A stretch of DNA of 64,000 nucleotides, taken from positions 186,001 to 250,000 of the forward strand of contig NZ_AMYT01000017.1 in assembly GCF_000313915.1 (NCBI RefSeq), in the 5' to 3' direction. The notes beneath the pieces were generated by a model. The model did not search any database. It was not told the DNA's origin and was given only the letters and a program-made list of their open reading frames with translations. A program made the translations under genes and the position numbers. Source of the stretch: Catellicoccus marimammalium M35/04/3. Its GTDB lineage: Bacteria > Bacillota > Bacilli > Lactobacillales > Catellicoccaceae. Position 1 is the first letter of the stretch. Each line of letters starts with the position of its first letter. Below, in pieces: positions 34,313-44,268 of this stretch.

Positions 34313-34549
34313 TTATTGCATCAATTTTTCAGCACAAGATAAACAAAAAGCTTCCCCTGTTTCTGTTTCTTCCATATATTCTTCTCCTGGTAATAATGGA
34401 CGCAAGCAAGAAGCACAAAAAACAATTTCTTCCTCTGATCCTTCTAATTGAGAAAAACAATCTTCACATAAATAAATTTCATGCCCTTCTTCTTCACACA
34501 TCCAACTTTGTGTATCTTGTAAATTTTTTCCACATTGGTTACATTTCAT
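34313..34549 (-). CDS. Small zinc-ribbon protein (78 aa), function unknown
   Basis: The protein is built from CxxC pairs: CNQC at 3-6, CEDC near 28-31, CASC near 45-48 and CLSC near the C-terminus. The spacing suggests two zinc sites, a LIM-like or double zinc-ribbon layout. Acidic residues fill the rest. There is no DNA-binding or enzymatic motif. It may be an adaptor or metal-binding regulator, but no function can be assigned. Confidence 0.75.
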   Translation of the reverse strand: MKCNQCGKNLQDTQSWMCEEEGHEIYLCEDCFSQLEGSEEEIVFCASCLRPLLPGEEYMEETETGEAFCLSCAEKLMQ

Positions 34550-34585
34550 TTTCGTCCCTCTTTTCTGTTATCATCATAGCACACC

Positions 34586-34618
34586 ATAAAAAAAGAGACT
34601 AGATTTCTAGTCTCTTCT
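34586..34618 (-). terminator. Intrinsic terminator of oatA
   Basis: A perfect 11-bp stem (AAGAGACTAGA with TCTAGTCTCTT) is followed by TTTTTTT on the minus strand. Confidence 0.88.
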
Positions 34619-36556
34619 TTATATATCCGCTAAAATATTTTTCGCAATAAACTCAGCGTAATATTTACTTCCTTCTCCTTGCATATGCGTTTGATCATCA
34701 CCAAACCAATCCGAATGTTGATTTGCTAATTCACACCATTGAATCAAATGAATATTTTTATATTTTTCACTTGCTTTAACTAATTTTTCATTGACTTCAT
34801 CTTGCCAATACAAATTCGATTTTGTATTTACAATGAAAACATTTTTATCTTTTAGTTGGGCCAACATTTGATCGAAATCTTCTTCATTATAAGTTGGTCC
34901 ATTGGTTCCTAAAGCAAATAAAACATTTTTAGCTAATGTACCATTTTGATTCATTTGATTAATAATCCCAATTCCATCTGTGATTTGTCGACCTACAATC
35001 GCATCACATTGCATATTTGGGAAAATCTCTTGCAATTGTGGAGCTGCATTTAAAAGAACAGAATCTCCAATTGCTGTTAATGGTGTTTTTTGCGCTTTTT
35101 CTTTTTGAGCTTTGGATAACGCTAAATCTTTGATATTTCCTTGTAAAATAGATTCCACTTGAGATGCTGCTTTTTGTTGAGCTTTTTCTTTTGGACTCAA
35201 GTTTTTCTTTTTCTTTTGTTTTTGGATTTGTGCTTGATTTTGTGTCAATTGCTGTTCTAATGTATTTTGACTAGCTAGTGATTTTGTTGGTGCTTTTAAA
35301 AATCCAGTAGCAAATAGCATCAACCCTACACAAGCTACCACTCCAGTAGGAACATAACGCCAAAGCGTACGCCAAAATCCTTTTTCTTTCACTCTGCTTT
35401 GGAATAAATAGAAGGATTCGACTAAACGATGAGTAATTTCAGCTAAAGCAGCAATAATTAATAAACTCACGGTTATAAATTGGATTTGTTGACTTGGATT
35501 TACTTTCCACATATGTTCCAACACAATCATCACTGGGAACTGCCACAAATAAATTTCATAGCTGCGTGTCCCACACCAATGGAAAAATGGATGAATGAAC
35601 CATTGTTCCACTTGAGGTTGTACAATAGTAAATAATAGTAAGAAAGCATCAATCACACTAAATAAAACCATGCCTCCACGGTAAACAAATGGTTGTTGGT
35701 CACTAATAGCAAAAAAAGACCAAACCGTAATTCCTACGCAAATACCAGCAATCCATTTCCAAAATACATTTTGTAACTTTTGTTGTAATACTGTACCATA
35801 CCGACGAAGAATTAACGCTAATAATCCACCAATTAAAAGAGAAAATATACGAGTATCGGTTCCGTAATAAATTCTCATTACGTCATGAGGTTGATAAAGC
35901 ATTCCCATTTCGATGCTAGAAGCTATAGTTCCTAAAACTAATGCTCCAAAAAGCCATTTCTCATTTTTTAATTTTAATAAAATAAAGACAATAATAGGAT
36001 AAAAAATATAAAATTGTCCTTCTACAGATAAAGACCACAGATTAGCAAAAGGAGTAATTTGCGAAAATTGATCAAAATAATTTCCACCATTGGCTAATTG
36101 CCACCAGTTATTAATATTTAATAGAGTAGAATACACCACTCCACGAAACTTTACCATGTATTCTAAACCAAAAAACGGTAATACTGCTCCACAAGCAATG
36201 AATAAAATTAAAATGGCAGGTAACAATCGTCGAATTCTTCGACCATAGAATTTCCAAATTGAAAATTTATTTTCCTGCCATTGACGACATAAAATATCTG
36301 TCATTAAATATCCAGAAATAACAAAAAATAACGTTACTCCTAAATATCCACCTCTCCATTCTTTTGGCATTAGATGGTAAAAAATCACACCTAAAACAGC
36401 TAAACTACGTAGTCCATCAATCCCTTGAATATAACGTCGTTGTAAAAGTGTTTGCTCTTGATAACGAGCTCGACGACGTAATAATGGCTTTCCTTCCTCT
36501 TTTTCGTTGCGAGTTGAATCTATTTCCCAATCGTTATTTAATTTCTCGCTTCTCAT
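34619..36556 (-). CDS. oatA: Peptidoglycan O-acetyltransferase, OatA-like
   Basis: A two-domain membrane protein of about 645 residues. The N-terminal acyltransferase-3 domain (about 45-400) has some ten membrane segments and FYHLMP near its start. The extracellular SGNH-type esterase domain (about 490-645) has AIGDSVLL (catalytic Ser), GTNGP and DDQTHMQGEG (Asp-x-x-His). OatA acetylates MurNAc and gives lysozyme resistance. Two adjacent ATGs are possible; the second (36556) has better spacing from AAGGAG. Confidence 0.9.
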   Translation of the reverse strand: MRSEKLNNDWEIDSTRNEKEEGKPLLRRRARYQEQTLLQRRYIQGIDGLRSLAVLGVIFYHLMPKEWRGGYLGVTLFFVISGYLMTDILCRQWQENKFSIWKFYGRRIRRLLPAILILFIACGAVLPFFGLEYMVKFRGVVYSTLLNINNWWQLANGGNYFDQFSQITPFANLWSLSVEGQFYIFYPIIVFILLKLKNEKWLFGALVLGTIASSIEMGMLYQPHDVMRIYYGTDTRIFSLLIGGLLALILRRYGTVLQQKLQNVFWKWIAGICVGITVWSFFAISDQQPFVYRGGMVLFSVIDAFLLLFTIVQPQVEQWFIHPFFHWCGTRSYEIYLWQFPVMIVLEHMWKVNPSQQIQFITVSLLIIAALAEITHRLVESFYLFQSRVKEKGFWRTLWRYVPTGVVACVGLMLFATGFLKAPTKSLASQNTLEQQLTQNQAQIQKQKKKKNLSPKEKAQQKAASQVESILQGNIKDLALSKAQKEKAQKTPLTAIGDSVLLNAAPQLQEIFPNMQCDAIVGRQITDGIGIINQMNQNGTLAKNVLFALGTNGPTYNEEDFDQMLAQLKDKNVFIVNTKSNLYWQDEVNEKLVKASEKYKNIHLIQWCELANQHSDWFGDDQTHMQGEGSKYYAEFIAKNILADI

Positions 36557-36588
36557 CATTTTCTCCTTAAATTTATCATTTTAAATTT

Positions 36589-36617
36589 AAAATACCATAT
36601 TACACGTTATGAGACAA
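36589..36617 (-). promoter_or_regulatory. SigA-like promoter of oatA
   Basis: TTGTCT (36612-36617) and TATTTT (36589-36594) are 17 bp apart on the minus strand. A TTTTAAATTTAAAA palindrome follows the -10. Confidence 0.55.
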
Positions 36618-36656
36618 TAAAAAAATAGCTCCCGCTTACCGAGAGCTATTATTTTT
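36618..36656 (-). terminator. Intrinsic terminator of clpB
   Basis: The arms AATAGCTC and GAGCTATT flank an 11-base loop. T-runs lie on both sides. Confidence 0.75.
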
Positions 36657-39329
36657 TTATTTTTGAGAATGAGCTTCATCTTCGATAGCATCTTCTGCAT
36701 CTTTTTCGTTGGCATTTACAATAATATTTCCATCTTCATCGCGATCGATAAATTGTAGATGATCATCTACCAATTCAATCGTTACCGTTGTCTTAGGTAA
36801 AATATTACTTGCTAACATTTCTTTTGCTAAAGGAGTTTCTACTTCTTTTGTAATGAAACGACGTAATGGACGAGCTCCGAACATTGGATCATATGCTTTT
36901 TCTGCAATCCAAGTTTTTGCTTCCTCTGTAATTTCCAAATGAATTTCTTGTTCAGATAAACGTTTACGTAATTGTTTTGTCATCTTCACAACGATTTCTT
37001 TCACGTTTGCTAATGTTAATGGTGTGAATAAGATAGTATCATCGATACGATTTAAAAATTCAGGTTTGAAGTAACCTTTTAACATACTATTTACTTCATT
37101 AGCTACTTCTTCTGGAATATGACCATCTGGAGTTACTCCTTCTAGTAATTGTTGTGAACCTAAATTACTTGTCATAATAAGGATTGTATTTTTAAAATCA
37201 ACAACACGTCCTTGTGAATCAGTTAAACGACCATCATCTAGTACTTGTAATAAGATATTGAAAACATCTGGATGTGCTTTTTCGATTTCATCTAATAAAA
37301 CAATCGTATATGGATTACGACGGACAGCCTCTGTTAATTGTCCTCCTTCTTCGTAACCTACATATCCTGGAGGAGCTCCGACTAAACGACTCACATTGTG
37401 TTTTTCCATGTATTCACTCATATCGATACGAACGATATGTTCTTCAGAATCAAATAGGTTTTCAGCTAAAGCTTTTGCTAATTCTGTTTTTCCGACTCCG
37501 GTAGGTCCTAAGAATAAGAATGAGCCTAATGGACGATTTGGATCTTGTAGTCCAGCACGAGAACGGATAACAGCATCACTTACCGCATCTACTGCTTCTT
37601 CTTGTCCAATAACACGTTCATGTAATGTATCATTTAGACGTAAGATTTTTTCTCGTTCGCCTTCTGCTAATTTTGTTACTGGAATTCCAGTCATACGACT
37701 TACAACACGAGAAATTTCATCTGCTGTAACAGATTCTTGAACTAAACTTTCTCCATTATCCTTATGAGCTTCTTTTTCTAACTCATTCAATTCGTGCTCT
37801 AAGCTTGGGATTGTTCCATGACGTAAAACTGCAGCTTTTTCTAAGTCATATTTATTTTCAGCATCTTCTAATTCAATTTTTGTTTTTTCTAGTTCCGCAC
37901 GTTTTTGATTAATAGCTTCGACTGAATCTTTTTCTTTTTGCCAACGTAATTGCATTTTATTAGCTTCTTCATTTAAATCTGCTAATTCACTTTGTAAAAT
38001 TTCCAAACGTTTTTTACTTGCATCGTCTGTTTCTTTTTTCAATGCTTGTTCTTCAATTTCTAATTGCATTTTACGACGAGTAATTTGATCCAATTCAGTA
38101 GGCATAGAGTTCATTTCTACTCGAATCGTTGCACAAGCTTCATCGACTAAGTCGATTGCTTTATCTGGTAAATAACGATCAGTAATATAGCGGTTAGATA
38201 AAGTTGCTGCTGCAACTAACGCATTATCATGAATCGTTACTCCATGGTGAACTTCAAAACGTTCTTTCAAACCACGTAAAATAGAAATTGCATCTTCTAC
38301 TGTTGGTTCTTGAACTAATACTTTTTGGAAACGACGTTCTAAGGCTTTATCAGTTTCCATGTATTGACGATATTCATCTAAAGTTGTAGCACCAATACAA
38401 TGTAATTCACCACGAGCTAACATTGGTTTTAATAAGTTACCAGCATCCATACTACCTTCTGTTTTTCCAGCACCAACAATCGTATGAATTTCATCGATGA
38501 ATAAGATGATACGTCCATCTGATTTTTTCACTTCTTGTAACACTGCTTTTAAACGTTCTTCAAATTCACCGCGGAATTTAGCGCCCGCAATTAAAGCACC
38601 CATATCTAGAGAAAAGATAGTCTTATCTAGTAAGTTTTCTGGCACATCGCGTTTTACAATACGTTGTGCTAATCCTTCTACGATAGCTGTTTTACCAACC
38701 CCTGGTTCTCCGATTAGGACTGGATTATTTTTTGTTTTACGAGATAAAATACGGATTACATCACGGATTTCTTCATCACGACCAATAACTGGATCCATTT
38801 TACCGCTTTTTACTGCAGCTACTAAATCTGTACCATATTTTTCTAGTGCTTTATAAGTTTCTTCTTGATTTTGACTTGTCACGCTTTGTCCTCCTCTCAA
38901 TTCTTCAATTTCTTTTTTCATTTTTTCTTTAGTAATTCCTTGTTGTGTTAAATACACAGTCAAAGGATGATTTTTTAATTCCATAAGGGCAAGTAACACA
39001 ATCTCTGTAGAAAGATATTCATCTTGGAATTGTGTCATTAATTGGGATCCTTCTTGTAACAAACGATACAAGTTTTGACTCATAACTTGTCCATATTGTA
39101 CATTCCCACTTACTACCGGAAGAGCATCTAATTGTTGATCAATCTTTTGTTCAAAAGCATCAACATTCACACCCAAATCTTCATAAAAAGAACGACCAAA
39201 ATGACCGTGTCCCATAAAGACTTTCCATAAATGGGCGATATCAATTTCTTGGTTTTGACGATGCACTGCAATTTGTTGCGCTGAACCAATCGCCTCTTGC
39301 ATTGTCGTTGTCATTTGTTCTATATTCAT
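36657..39329 (-). CDS. clpB: ATP-dependent disaggregase ClpB
   Basis: A hexameric AAA+ chaperone of 890 residues that works with DnaK to dissolve aggregates. An N-domain (1-150) is followed by AAA-1 with GEPGVGKT and LFIDEIHT. The coiled-coil M-domain (about 400-530) distinguishes ClpB from ClpC and ClpE. AAA-2 has [17 protein letters not shown] and LLDEIEKAH. No ClpP-binding IGF/L loop is obvious. The C-terminal tail is long and acidic. It is monocistronic. Its short upstream region contains neither a CtsR nor a CIRCE site. Confidence 0.96.
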   Translation of the reverse strand: MNIEQMTTTMQEAIGSAQQIAVHRQNQEIDIAHLWKVFMGHGHFGRSFYEDLGVNVDAFEQKIDQQLDALPVVSGNVQYGQVMSQNLYRLLQEGSQLMTQFQDEYLSTEIVLLALMELKNHPLTVYLTQQGITKEKMKKEIEELRGGQSVTSQNQEETYKALEKYGTDLVAAVKSGKMDPVIGRDEEIRDVIRILSRKTKNNPVLIGEPGVGKTAIVEGLAQRIVKRDVPENLLDKTIFSLDMGALIAGAKFRGEFEERLKAVLQEVKKSDGRIILFIDEIHTIVGAGKTEGSMDAGNLLKPMLARGELHCIGATTLDEYRQYMETDKALERRFQKVLVQEPTVEDAISILRGLKERFEVHHGVTIHDNALVAAATLSNRYITDRYLPDKAIDLVDEACATIRVEMNSMPTELDQITRRKMQLEIEEQALKKETDDASKKRLEILQSELADLNEEANKMQLRWQKEKDSVEAINQKRAELEKTKIELEDAENKYDLEKAAVLRHGTIPSLEHELNELEKEAHKDNGESLVQESVTADEISRVVSRMTGIPVTKLAEGEREKILRLNDTLHERVIGQEEAVDAVSDAVIRSRAGLQDPNRPLGSFLFLGPTGVGKTELAKALAENLFDSEEHIVRIDMSEYMEKHNVSRLVGAPPGYVGYEEGGQLTEAVRRNPYTIVLLDEIEKAHPDVFNILLQVLDDGRLTDSQGRVVDFKNTILIMTSNLGSQQLLEGVTPDGHIPEEVANEVNSMLKGYFKPEFLNRIDDTILFTPLTLANVKEIVVKMTKQLRKRLSEQEIHLEITEEAKTWIAEKAYDPMFGARPLRRFITKEVETPLAKEMLASNILPKTTVTIELVDDHLQFIDRDEDGNIIVNANEKDAEDAIEDEAHSQK

Positions 39330-39350
39330 CTAACCCCTCCTTCTGTCTTT

Positions 39351-39379
39351 ATGCTATCTCATCTATTCTTAAAATACAA
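39351..39379 (-). promoter_or_regulatory. Probable SigA promoter of clpB
   Basis: TTGTAT (39374-39379) and TAGCAT (39351-39356) are 17 bp apart on the minus strand, within the 57 bases between clpB and the neighbouring terminator. Confidence 0.5.
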
Positions 39380-39387
39380 AAGATATG

Positions 39388-39426
39388 ATTAAAAAGAGCC
39401 TAGAAATTTTTCTAGGCTCTTTTTTC
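39388..39426 (-). terminator. Intrinsic terminator of cycA
   Basis: A 16-bp stem (arms 39391-39406 and 39410-39425, core GAGCCTAG/CTAGGCTC) with T-rich flanks on both strands. Confidence 0.9.
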
Positions 39427-40773
39427 TTATTGTTCTTTGAATTTTACTTGATAAATGATTAATAATGCAATAAACCAAATTGGTGTAATAAATAAAGCAA
39501 TACGTGTGCTTTCCAATACGGCACAAATAACAATAATCAACGCTAAGAAGATTAAAGATAAAATATTAATCACTTTTGCACCTTTCAGACGGAATTTTGG
39601 ACGATCTTCGTCTTTTGTTTGTTTTAAAAACTTCATATGACAAATCACAATAATTGTCCAAATAAATAAGAAACAAACTGTAGAAATACCAGAGATTAAA
39701 GAGAATACTCCCTCTGGCATCACATAGTTTAGAACAATAGTGATTCCAACAACTACACTAGACATTAATAATGCCATGGCTGGAGTACTATTTTTATTTA
39801 ATTTCGCAAAAGTTTTTGGTGCATTATCATCTTTTGCCAATCCATATAACATACGACTAGTACTGAATAACGCTGAGTTACAAGCAGATGCTGCTGAAGA
39901 TAAAACAACAAAGTTAATAATACTTGCGGCTGCAGCGATACCAATAGAACTGAACACAGTTACAAATGGACTTTGTGTTGGGTCAATGATATTCCAAGGT
40001 TGAACAGCCATAATCACTGCTAATGATCCAACGTAAAATAGCAAAATACGAACAGGAATATTGTTGATTGCTTTTGGTAATGTTTTTTCTGGATCTTGCG
40101 TTTCTCCTGCCGTTAAACCAACTAACTCCACCCCTGTAAAGGAGAATACTGCTAATTGGAACGATAAAATGAAGCCACTAAATCCATGTGGGAAGAATCC
40201 ACCATCTTGATATAAATTAGCAAAACTTGCAACAATTCCATTTTCTAACTTATGGTGAGTAAAGATCATATATAGACCTACGCCAATTAAAGCTACAATC
40301 GCTAAAATTTTAATCAAAGCTAACCAAAATTCAATTTCACCAAATAATTTTACTGATAGCAAGTTCAATGCCATTAAGAATAATAACATCAATAATGCAG
40401 GTATCCACTGAGGTAAATGTGGGAACCAATAACGCATATACATCCCAACGGCTGTCAAATCTGACATCGCTACAGTAATCCAACAGAACCAGTAGGTCCA
40501 TCCGGTAACAAACGCCCAACGTCTTCCTAAATATTGATGAGCTAATTCAACAAAGGAATGGCAATCTAAGTTAGCTAATAAAAGCTCTCCTAAACTACGC
40601 ATAATGAAAAACACGAACATCCCTACAATCATGTAGGCTAATAATACAGACGGTCCAGCAATCGCAATTGATTTTCCGGAAGCTAAAAATAGCCCTGTAC
40701 CAATCGCTCCTCCAATAGAAATCAATTGAACATGGCGGTTACTCAACCCACGTTCTAGTTTCTCTTGAGACAT
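39427..40773 (-). CDS. cycA: Amino acid permease, CycA-like (D-Ala/D-Ser/Gly)
   Basis: A 448-residue AAT/APC permease with about 12 membrane segments. The stretches LSNRHVQLISIGGAIGTGLFLASGK (start of TM1), MRSLGELLL, FVTGWTYWFCW and SVKLFGEIEFW follow E. coli CycA closely. That supports D-alanine, D-serine or glycine import, though close AAT relatives carry other amino acids. The ATG at 40773 is chosen because AAAGGG is 9 bases upstream; the ATG at 40782 abuts that site. Confidence 0.85.
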   Translation of the reverse strand: MSQEKLERGLSNRHVQLISIGGAIGTGLFLASGKSIAIAGPSVLLAYMIVGMFVFFIMRSLGELLLANLDCHSFVELAHQYLGRRWAFVTGWTYWFCWITVAMSDLTAVGMYMRYWFPHLPQWIPALLMLLFLMALNLLSVKLFGEIEFWLALIKILAIVALIGVGLYMIFTHHKLENGIVASFANLYQDGGFFPHGFSGFILSFQLAVFSFTGVELVGLTAGETQDPEKTLPKAINNIPVRILLFYVGSLAVIMAVQPWNIIDPTQSPFVTVFSSIGIAAAASIINFVVLSSAASACNSALFSTSRMLYGLAKDDNAPKTFAKLNKNSTPAMALLMSSVVVGITIVLNYVMPEGVFSLISGISTVCFLFIWTIIVICHMKFLKQTKDEDRPKFRLKGAKVINILSLIFLALIIVICAVLESTRIALFITPIWFIALLIIYQVKFKEQ

Positions 40774-40849
40774 ACTTATCATCCCTTTCTTTTTTTAATA
40801 TTATGTATATTCTACTAAAAAACGAAAGAAATGTTAAGCTTTTTTTGTT

Positions 40850-40883
40850 TTCCAAAGAAAAAAGGCTGAATTTATCAGCCTTA
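40850..40883 (-). terminator. Intrinsic terminator of rpoD
   Basis: An 8-bp stem (AAGGCTGA with TCAGCCTT) overlaps the rpoD stop codon. TTTTTTC follows on the minus strand. Confidence 0.85.
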
Positions 40884-41993
40884 ATCTAAGAAATCTTTCA
40901 ATTGTTTCGAACAAGATGGATGACGTAAACGACGCAATGCTTTCGCTTCAATTTGACGGATACGCTCTCTTGTTACCCCAAAGACTTTTCCGACTTCTTC
41001 TAAAGTACGAGAACGACCATCATCTAAACCAAAACGTAAACGTAAAACATTTTCTTCACGATCTGTTAGACGATCTAATACGCTTTCTAACTGTTCTTTT
41101 AATAATTCATATGCTGCATGATCTGCTGGACTGGTTGCTTCATAATCTTCGATAAAATCGCCTAAATGAGAATCATCTTCTTCTCCAATTGGAGTTTCTA
41201 AAGATACTGGTTCTTGAGCAATTTTTAAAATTTCACGAACTTTTTCTGGCGTCATATCCATTTCTGCACCAATTTCTTCTGGTAAAGGTTCACGACCTAA
41301 ATCTTGCAATAATTGACGTTGGATACGAATTAATTTATTGATAGTTTCTACCATATGAACTGGAATACGGATTGTACGAGCTTGGTCAGCAATCGCACGT
41401 GTAATCGCTTGACGAATCCACCAAGTAGCATAAGTAGAAAATTTAAATCCTTTAGTATAGTCAAATTTTTCTACTGCTTTCATTAACCCCATATTTCCTT
41501 CTTGGATTAAATCTAAAAAATGCATTCCACGACCAACGTAACGTTTAGCAATACTTACCACTAAACGTAAGTTCGCTTCAGCTAGACGTTGTTTTGCTTC
41601 TTGGTCTCCAGCTGCAATTCGTTCTGCTAATGCTTTTTCTTCTTCAGCATTTAACAAAGGAACACGACCAATTTCTTTTAAGTACATACGGACAGGATCA
41701 CTAATTTTAATGCTACTATTATCTTCTAGAATTTCTTCTACATTTTCCGTTTCTTCTTGTTTTTGATTAATACTTAAACTACGAAGAGAAGGTTCACCGT
41801 TTTCATCAACCACGCTGATTCCTTTATCTTCTAATTTTTGGATAATGTCATCCATTTCATCTGCTGTTAATGAGAAAGGTTCTGCAATTTCTTTTGATAA
41901 TTGTTCGTAGTTAATTTGTCCTAACAATTTATTTTCACGAACTACTTTATTAAAAACCTTAATTACTTCAGGGTTTGTCGTATTTTTTGTCAT
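40881..41993 (-). CDS. rpoD: Primary RNA polymerase sigma factor SigA/RpoD
   Basis: The housekeeping sigma-70 factor (370 residues). Region 1.2 is near [11 protein letters not shown]; regions 2.1-2.4 run through [19 protein letters not shown] and [16 protein letters not shown]. Region 3 and region 4.2 ([28 protein letters not shown]) follow. The N-terminal region 1.1 is short, as in other Firmicutes. It lies 18 bp downstream of dnaG in the conserved dnaG-rpoD operon. Confidence 0.98.
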   Translation of the reverse strand: MTKNTTNPEVIKVFNKVVRENKLLGQINYEQLSKEIAEPFSLTADEMDDIIQKLEDKGISVVDENGEPSLRSLSINQKQEETENVEEILEDNSSIKISDPVRMYLKEIGRVPLLNAEEEKALAERIAAGDQEAKQRLAEANLRLVVSIAKRYVGRGMHFLDLIQEGNMGLMKAVEKFDYTKGFKFSTYATWWIRQAITRAIADQARTIRIPVHMVETINKLIRIQRQLLQDLGREPLPEEIGAEMDMTPEKVREILKIAQEPVSLETPIGEEDDSHLGDFIEDYEATSPADHAAYELLKEQLESVLDRLTDREENVLRLRFGLDDGRSRTLEEVGKVFGVTRERIRQIEAKALRRLRHPSCSKQLKDFLD

Positions 41994-42011
41994 CCGTTCT
42001 CTCTCTCCTTC

Positions 42012-43853
42012 TTATTGTTGACGTAGCAGATGAATTATTTCTAAGCTTAGTTGCTTCATCTGTGCTGTATCGCCTTTTTCTTTTGCTTCATTCATCGCAA
42101 ATTGCTTTTCACGAATCAATGCTTGTAAATCATTTTCTGTTAAACATGCTAAATAATCATCAATTTCTTCATATTGCCAATCTGAATTTAATGGTTGAGC
42201 TAACACATCAGAAAATAAAGTTTTCATTTCTTCCGTTGGTAAATACGAAAGAAATAGTTCTATATTGTGACTTTCATAATGTTGAAAGAACATTTCCATA
42301 AAGGTATACAATTGTGCATATTTTGAATCAGCGAAATAAAATTCTTTTTCTGATAAATAATCTCGCACTTTTGGAAAATAAAATGCTCGTTGTAACAAGC
42401 ATTTCATTGCTATCTCTTTTTGTTTATTTTGCCACTTTCCTTTTTCTTGAATAGATAAAGTGACATGATTTTTGTTTTGTTTAGGAAAAGAAATAGTTTC
42501 TCTATTATTATATCTCTTTTTTGTCGGTTTGGATATGATTTCTTTTCTTTGATAAGAAAGAAATTTTTGTTGTAAAAGTGTCTCATCAATTTGCAGTTCA
42601 GCACTTAAACGTTGAAGATAAAGTTCAGCTTCTAAGCGATCCGTTCTTGGTGCTAAAAATTGTAAAATTTCTTCAATATACTGAAGCTTGCTTTTGGTTT
42701 GTTGTAAATTCAAATCCTTTTTGAAATATTGTAATAAAAAAGAAAATGCAGAAAGAGTTTGAGTTTGTAAAAAATGCTCGAACGCCTCTTTTCCTTTTTC
42801 TCTTAAAAACTCATCTGGATCTAAATTTTCTGGAAAAATAGCAACACGAAGTTCTTTTATTTTCCCCCATAATTGATCTAATGCTTTATAAGTGGCATTC
42901 CAACCGGCTCGATCTCCATCAAAACATAAAATCAATGTATCCCCACATTTTTGAATCGCTTGAATTTGCGTTGCACTTAAACTTGTACCCATACTAGCGA
43001 TTGCTTGAGGAATCCCTTGCTGCCAGGCTTGCATCACATCCATATAACCTTCCATCAATAGTAATGGCGATTCTGGACGTAAGCTAGATTTCGCTTCTTG
43101 ATAATGGAAGAGCAATTCACTTTTCTTAAAAATAAGCGTTTCATTTGTATTTAAATACTTTGGCTCTAACTCAGGGTGAATGCTTCGACCCGAAAATCCA
43201 ACAACATGTTGCTGCAAGTCTAAAAGTGGAATCATTAAGCGGTCAAAAAAACGATCATGATAATTACCCGAGCGGTCCATTTGGAACAAACCACTATCTT
43301 CATAATCGCTTTCTTTTGATTCTTCATTTTTCAATAAAGGAAAGAGAAAATCGTTTCCTTGTAGCTTAGGAGCATACCCTAATTGAAAATGCTCCATCGT
43401 TTTGGTATCTATTCCTCGTTGCTGTAAATACTCTCGAGCAACTCGACCTTCTTTTGTATGCATCAATACATAGTGATAAATTTCAGCTGCTTTTTGATGC
43501 CAATCATAAAATTTTGTTCGTTGAGAAAATTGGGAAGAATGATGAGTCACAGTTGTTGTAGTTTCTAATGGCTCATGAATGAAATGTGCCGCCTCTTGGA
43601 CCGCTTCTAAAAATCCTACATGTTGATATTGTTGGATAAATTGAAATAAATTCCCTTTTTTTCCACAACCAAAGCAGTGAAAAACTTGCTTCTCCTCACT
43701 GACATGGAAGGAAGGTGTTTTTTCATGATGAAATGGACATAATCCAGAATAATCAGAACCTGTTTTTTTCAATGGAACATATTGACCAATATATTCGACA
43801 ATATTTGATTTTGCTTGAATTTCTTCAACTTTTTCTGGTGGAATATATACCAT
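42012..43853 (-). CDS. dnaG: DNA primase DnaG
   Basis: The 613-residue primase that makes Okazaki-fragment primers. The N-terminal zinc finger (CPFHHEKTPSF to HCFGC) is CHC2 type. The TOPRIM domain has the Glu of LLMEGYMDV and CFDGDRAG. The C-terminal region (about 440-613) should bind the replicative helicase and is poorly conserved. It is transcribed from a full-consensus promoter and followed by rpoD. Confidence 0.97.
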   Translation of the reverse strand: MVYIPPEKVEEIQAKSNIVEYIGQYVPLKKTGSDYSGLCPFHHEKTPSFHVSEEKQVFHCFGCGKKGNLFQFIQQYQHVGFLEAVQEAAHFIHEPLETTTTVTHHSSQFSQRTKFYDWHQKAAEIYHYVLMHTKEGRVAREYLQQRGIDTKTMEHFQLGYAPKLQGNDFLFPLLKNEESKESDYEDSGLFQMDRSGNYHDRFFDRLMIPLLDLQQHVVGFSGRSIHPELEPKYLNTNETLIFKKSELLFHYQEAKSSLRPESPLLLMEGYMDVMQAWQQGIPQAIASMGTSLSATQIQAIQKCGDTLILCFDGDRAGWNATYKALDQLWGKIKELRVAIFPENLDPDEFLREKGKEAFEHFLQTQTLSAFSFLLQYFKKDLNLQQTKSKLQYIEEILQFLAPRTDRLEAELYLQRLSAELQIDETLLQQKFLSYQRKEIISKPTKKRYNNRETISFPKQNKNHVTLSIQEKGKWQNKQKEIAMKCLLQRAFYFPKVRDYLSEKEFYFADSKYAQLYTFMEMFFQHYESHNIELFLSYLPTEEMKTLFSDVLAQPLNSDWQYEEIDDYLACLTENDLQALIREKQFAMNEAKEKGDTAQMKQLSLEIIHLLRQQ

Positions 43854-43886
43854 TTCCTGTCTGCTCCTTATTTTTTCATAACTTTT

Positions 43887-43915
43887 ATTATAGTAATTAT
43901 ATGTATTAGTGTCAA
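43887..43915 (-). promoter_or_regulatory. Full-consensus SigA promoter of dnaG-rpoD
   Basis: TTGACA (43910-43915) and TATAAT (43887-43892) are separated by exactly 17 bp on the minus strand. No mismatch to the vegetative consensus is seen. Confidence 0.9.
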
Positions 43916-43918
43916 ATA

Positions 43919-43948
43919 AAAATCATCTCATGAAGAGATGATTTTCTT
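43919..43948 (-). terminator. Terminator left behind by a removed gene
   Basis: A perfect 11-bp stem (AAAATCATCTC with GAGATGATTTT) and 5-base loop sits after the glycosyltransferase-like remnant. It stands 3 bp from the dnaG -35. Confidence 0.8.
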
Positions 43949-43951
43949 AGA

Positions 43952-44149
43952 CTATTTTAATAATAAATCTTTCCATTTTTGAACATATGCAGGAAGACCA
44001 TATTTTTCTTGTTCTATTCTTTGAATTTTATCACGAGTCCATAATTGATGTTCTTTTTCTAAACGGACAATTTCTACCATTTTTTTAGCAAAAGTTTTAA
44101 TATCACAGCTAGATAAATTAAAGATTTTTTCAATTTTAATTCTTTTTAC
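43952..44149 (-). pseudogene. 3' remnant of a gene, probably a glycosyltransferase
   Basis: A 65-codon open stretch on the minus strand has an in-frame stop immediately upstream, and its first Met (44080) has no good ribosome-binding site. The peptide (KIEKIFNLSSCDIKTF, then KEHQLWTRDKIQRIEQEKYG and AYVQKWKDLL) looks like the end of a family 1/4 glycosyltransferase. The terminator after it is kept. The body of the gene has apparently been deleted between glyS and dnaG. The family assignment is by pattern only. Confidence 0.5.
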
Positions 44150-44233
44150 TTATAAAATATCAAAGTCATGATTATTTATTAAAATCATATAAATAGATTA
44201 TCTTGTTTATATTTAAAACTGCAAGCCCTTTAT

Positions 44234-44268
44234 CAAAAAGAGCTATTCCGAAGAATAGCTCCTTTTTA
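44234..44268 (-). terminator. Intrinsic terminator of glyQ-glyS with UUCG loop
   Basis: A 9-bp stem (GAGCTATTC with GAATAGCTC) is closed by a TTCG tetraloop on the minus strand and followed by TTTTT. The 85 bp between it and the remnant are AT-rich with no clear element. Confidence 0.88.

Noticed and set aside
36364-40003. Several plus-strand frames of 60-120 codons opposite oatA, clpB and cycA
   Set aside because: All are antisense shadows of conserved minus-strand genes, lack ribosome-binding sites and match no family.
44161-44190. ATGATT/AATCAT repeat near the remnant as an attachment site
   Set aside because: Only 6 bp in very AT-rich DNA, with no integrase or partner site.
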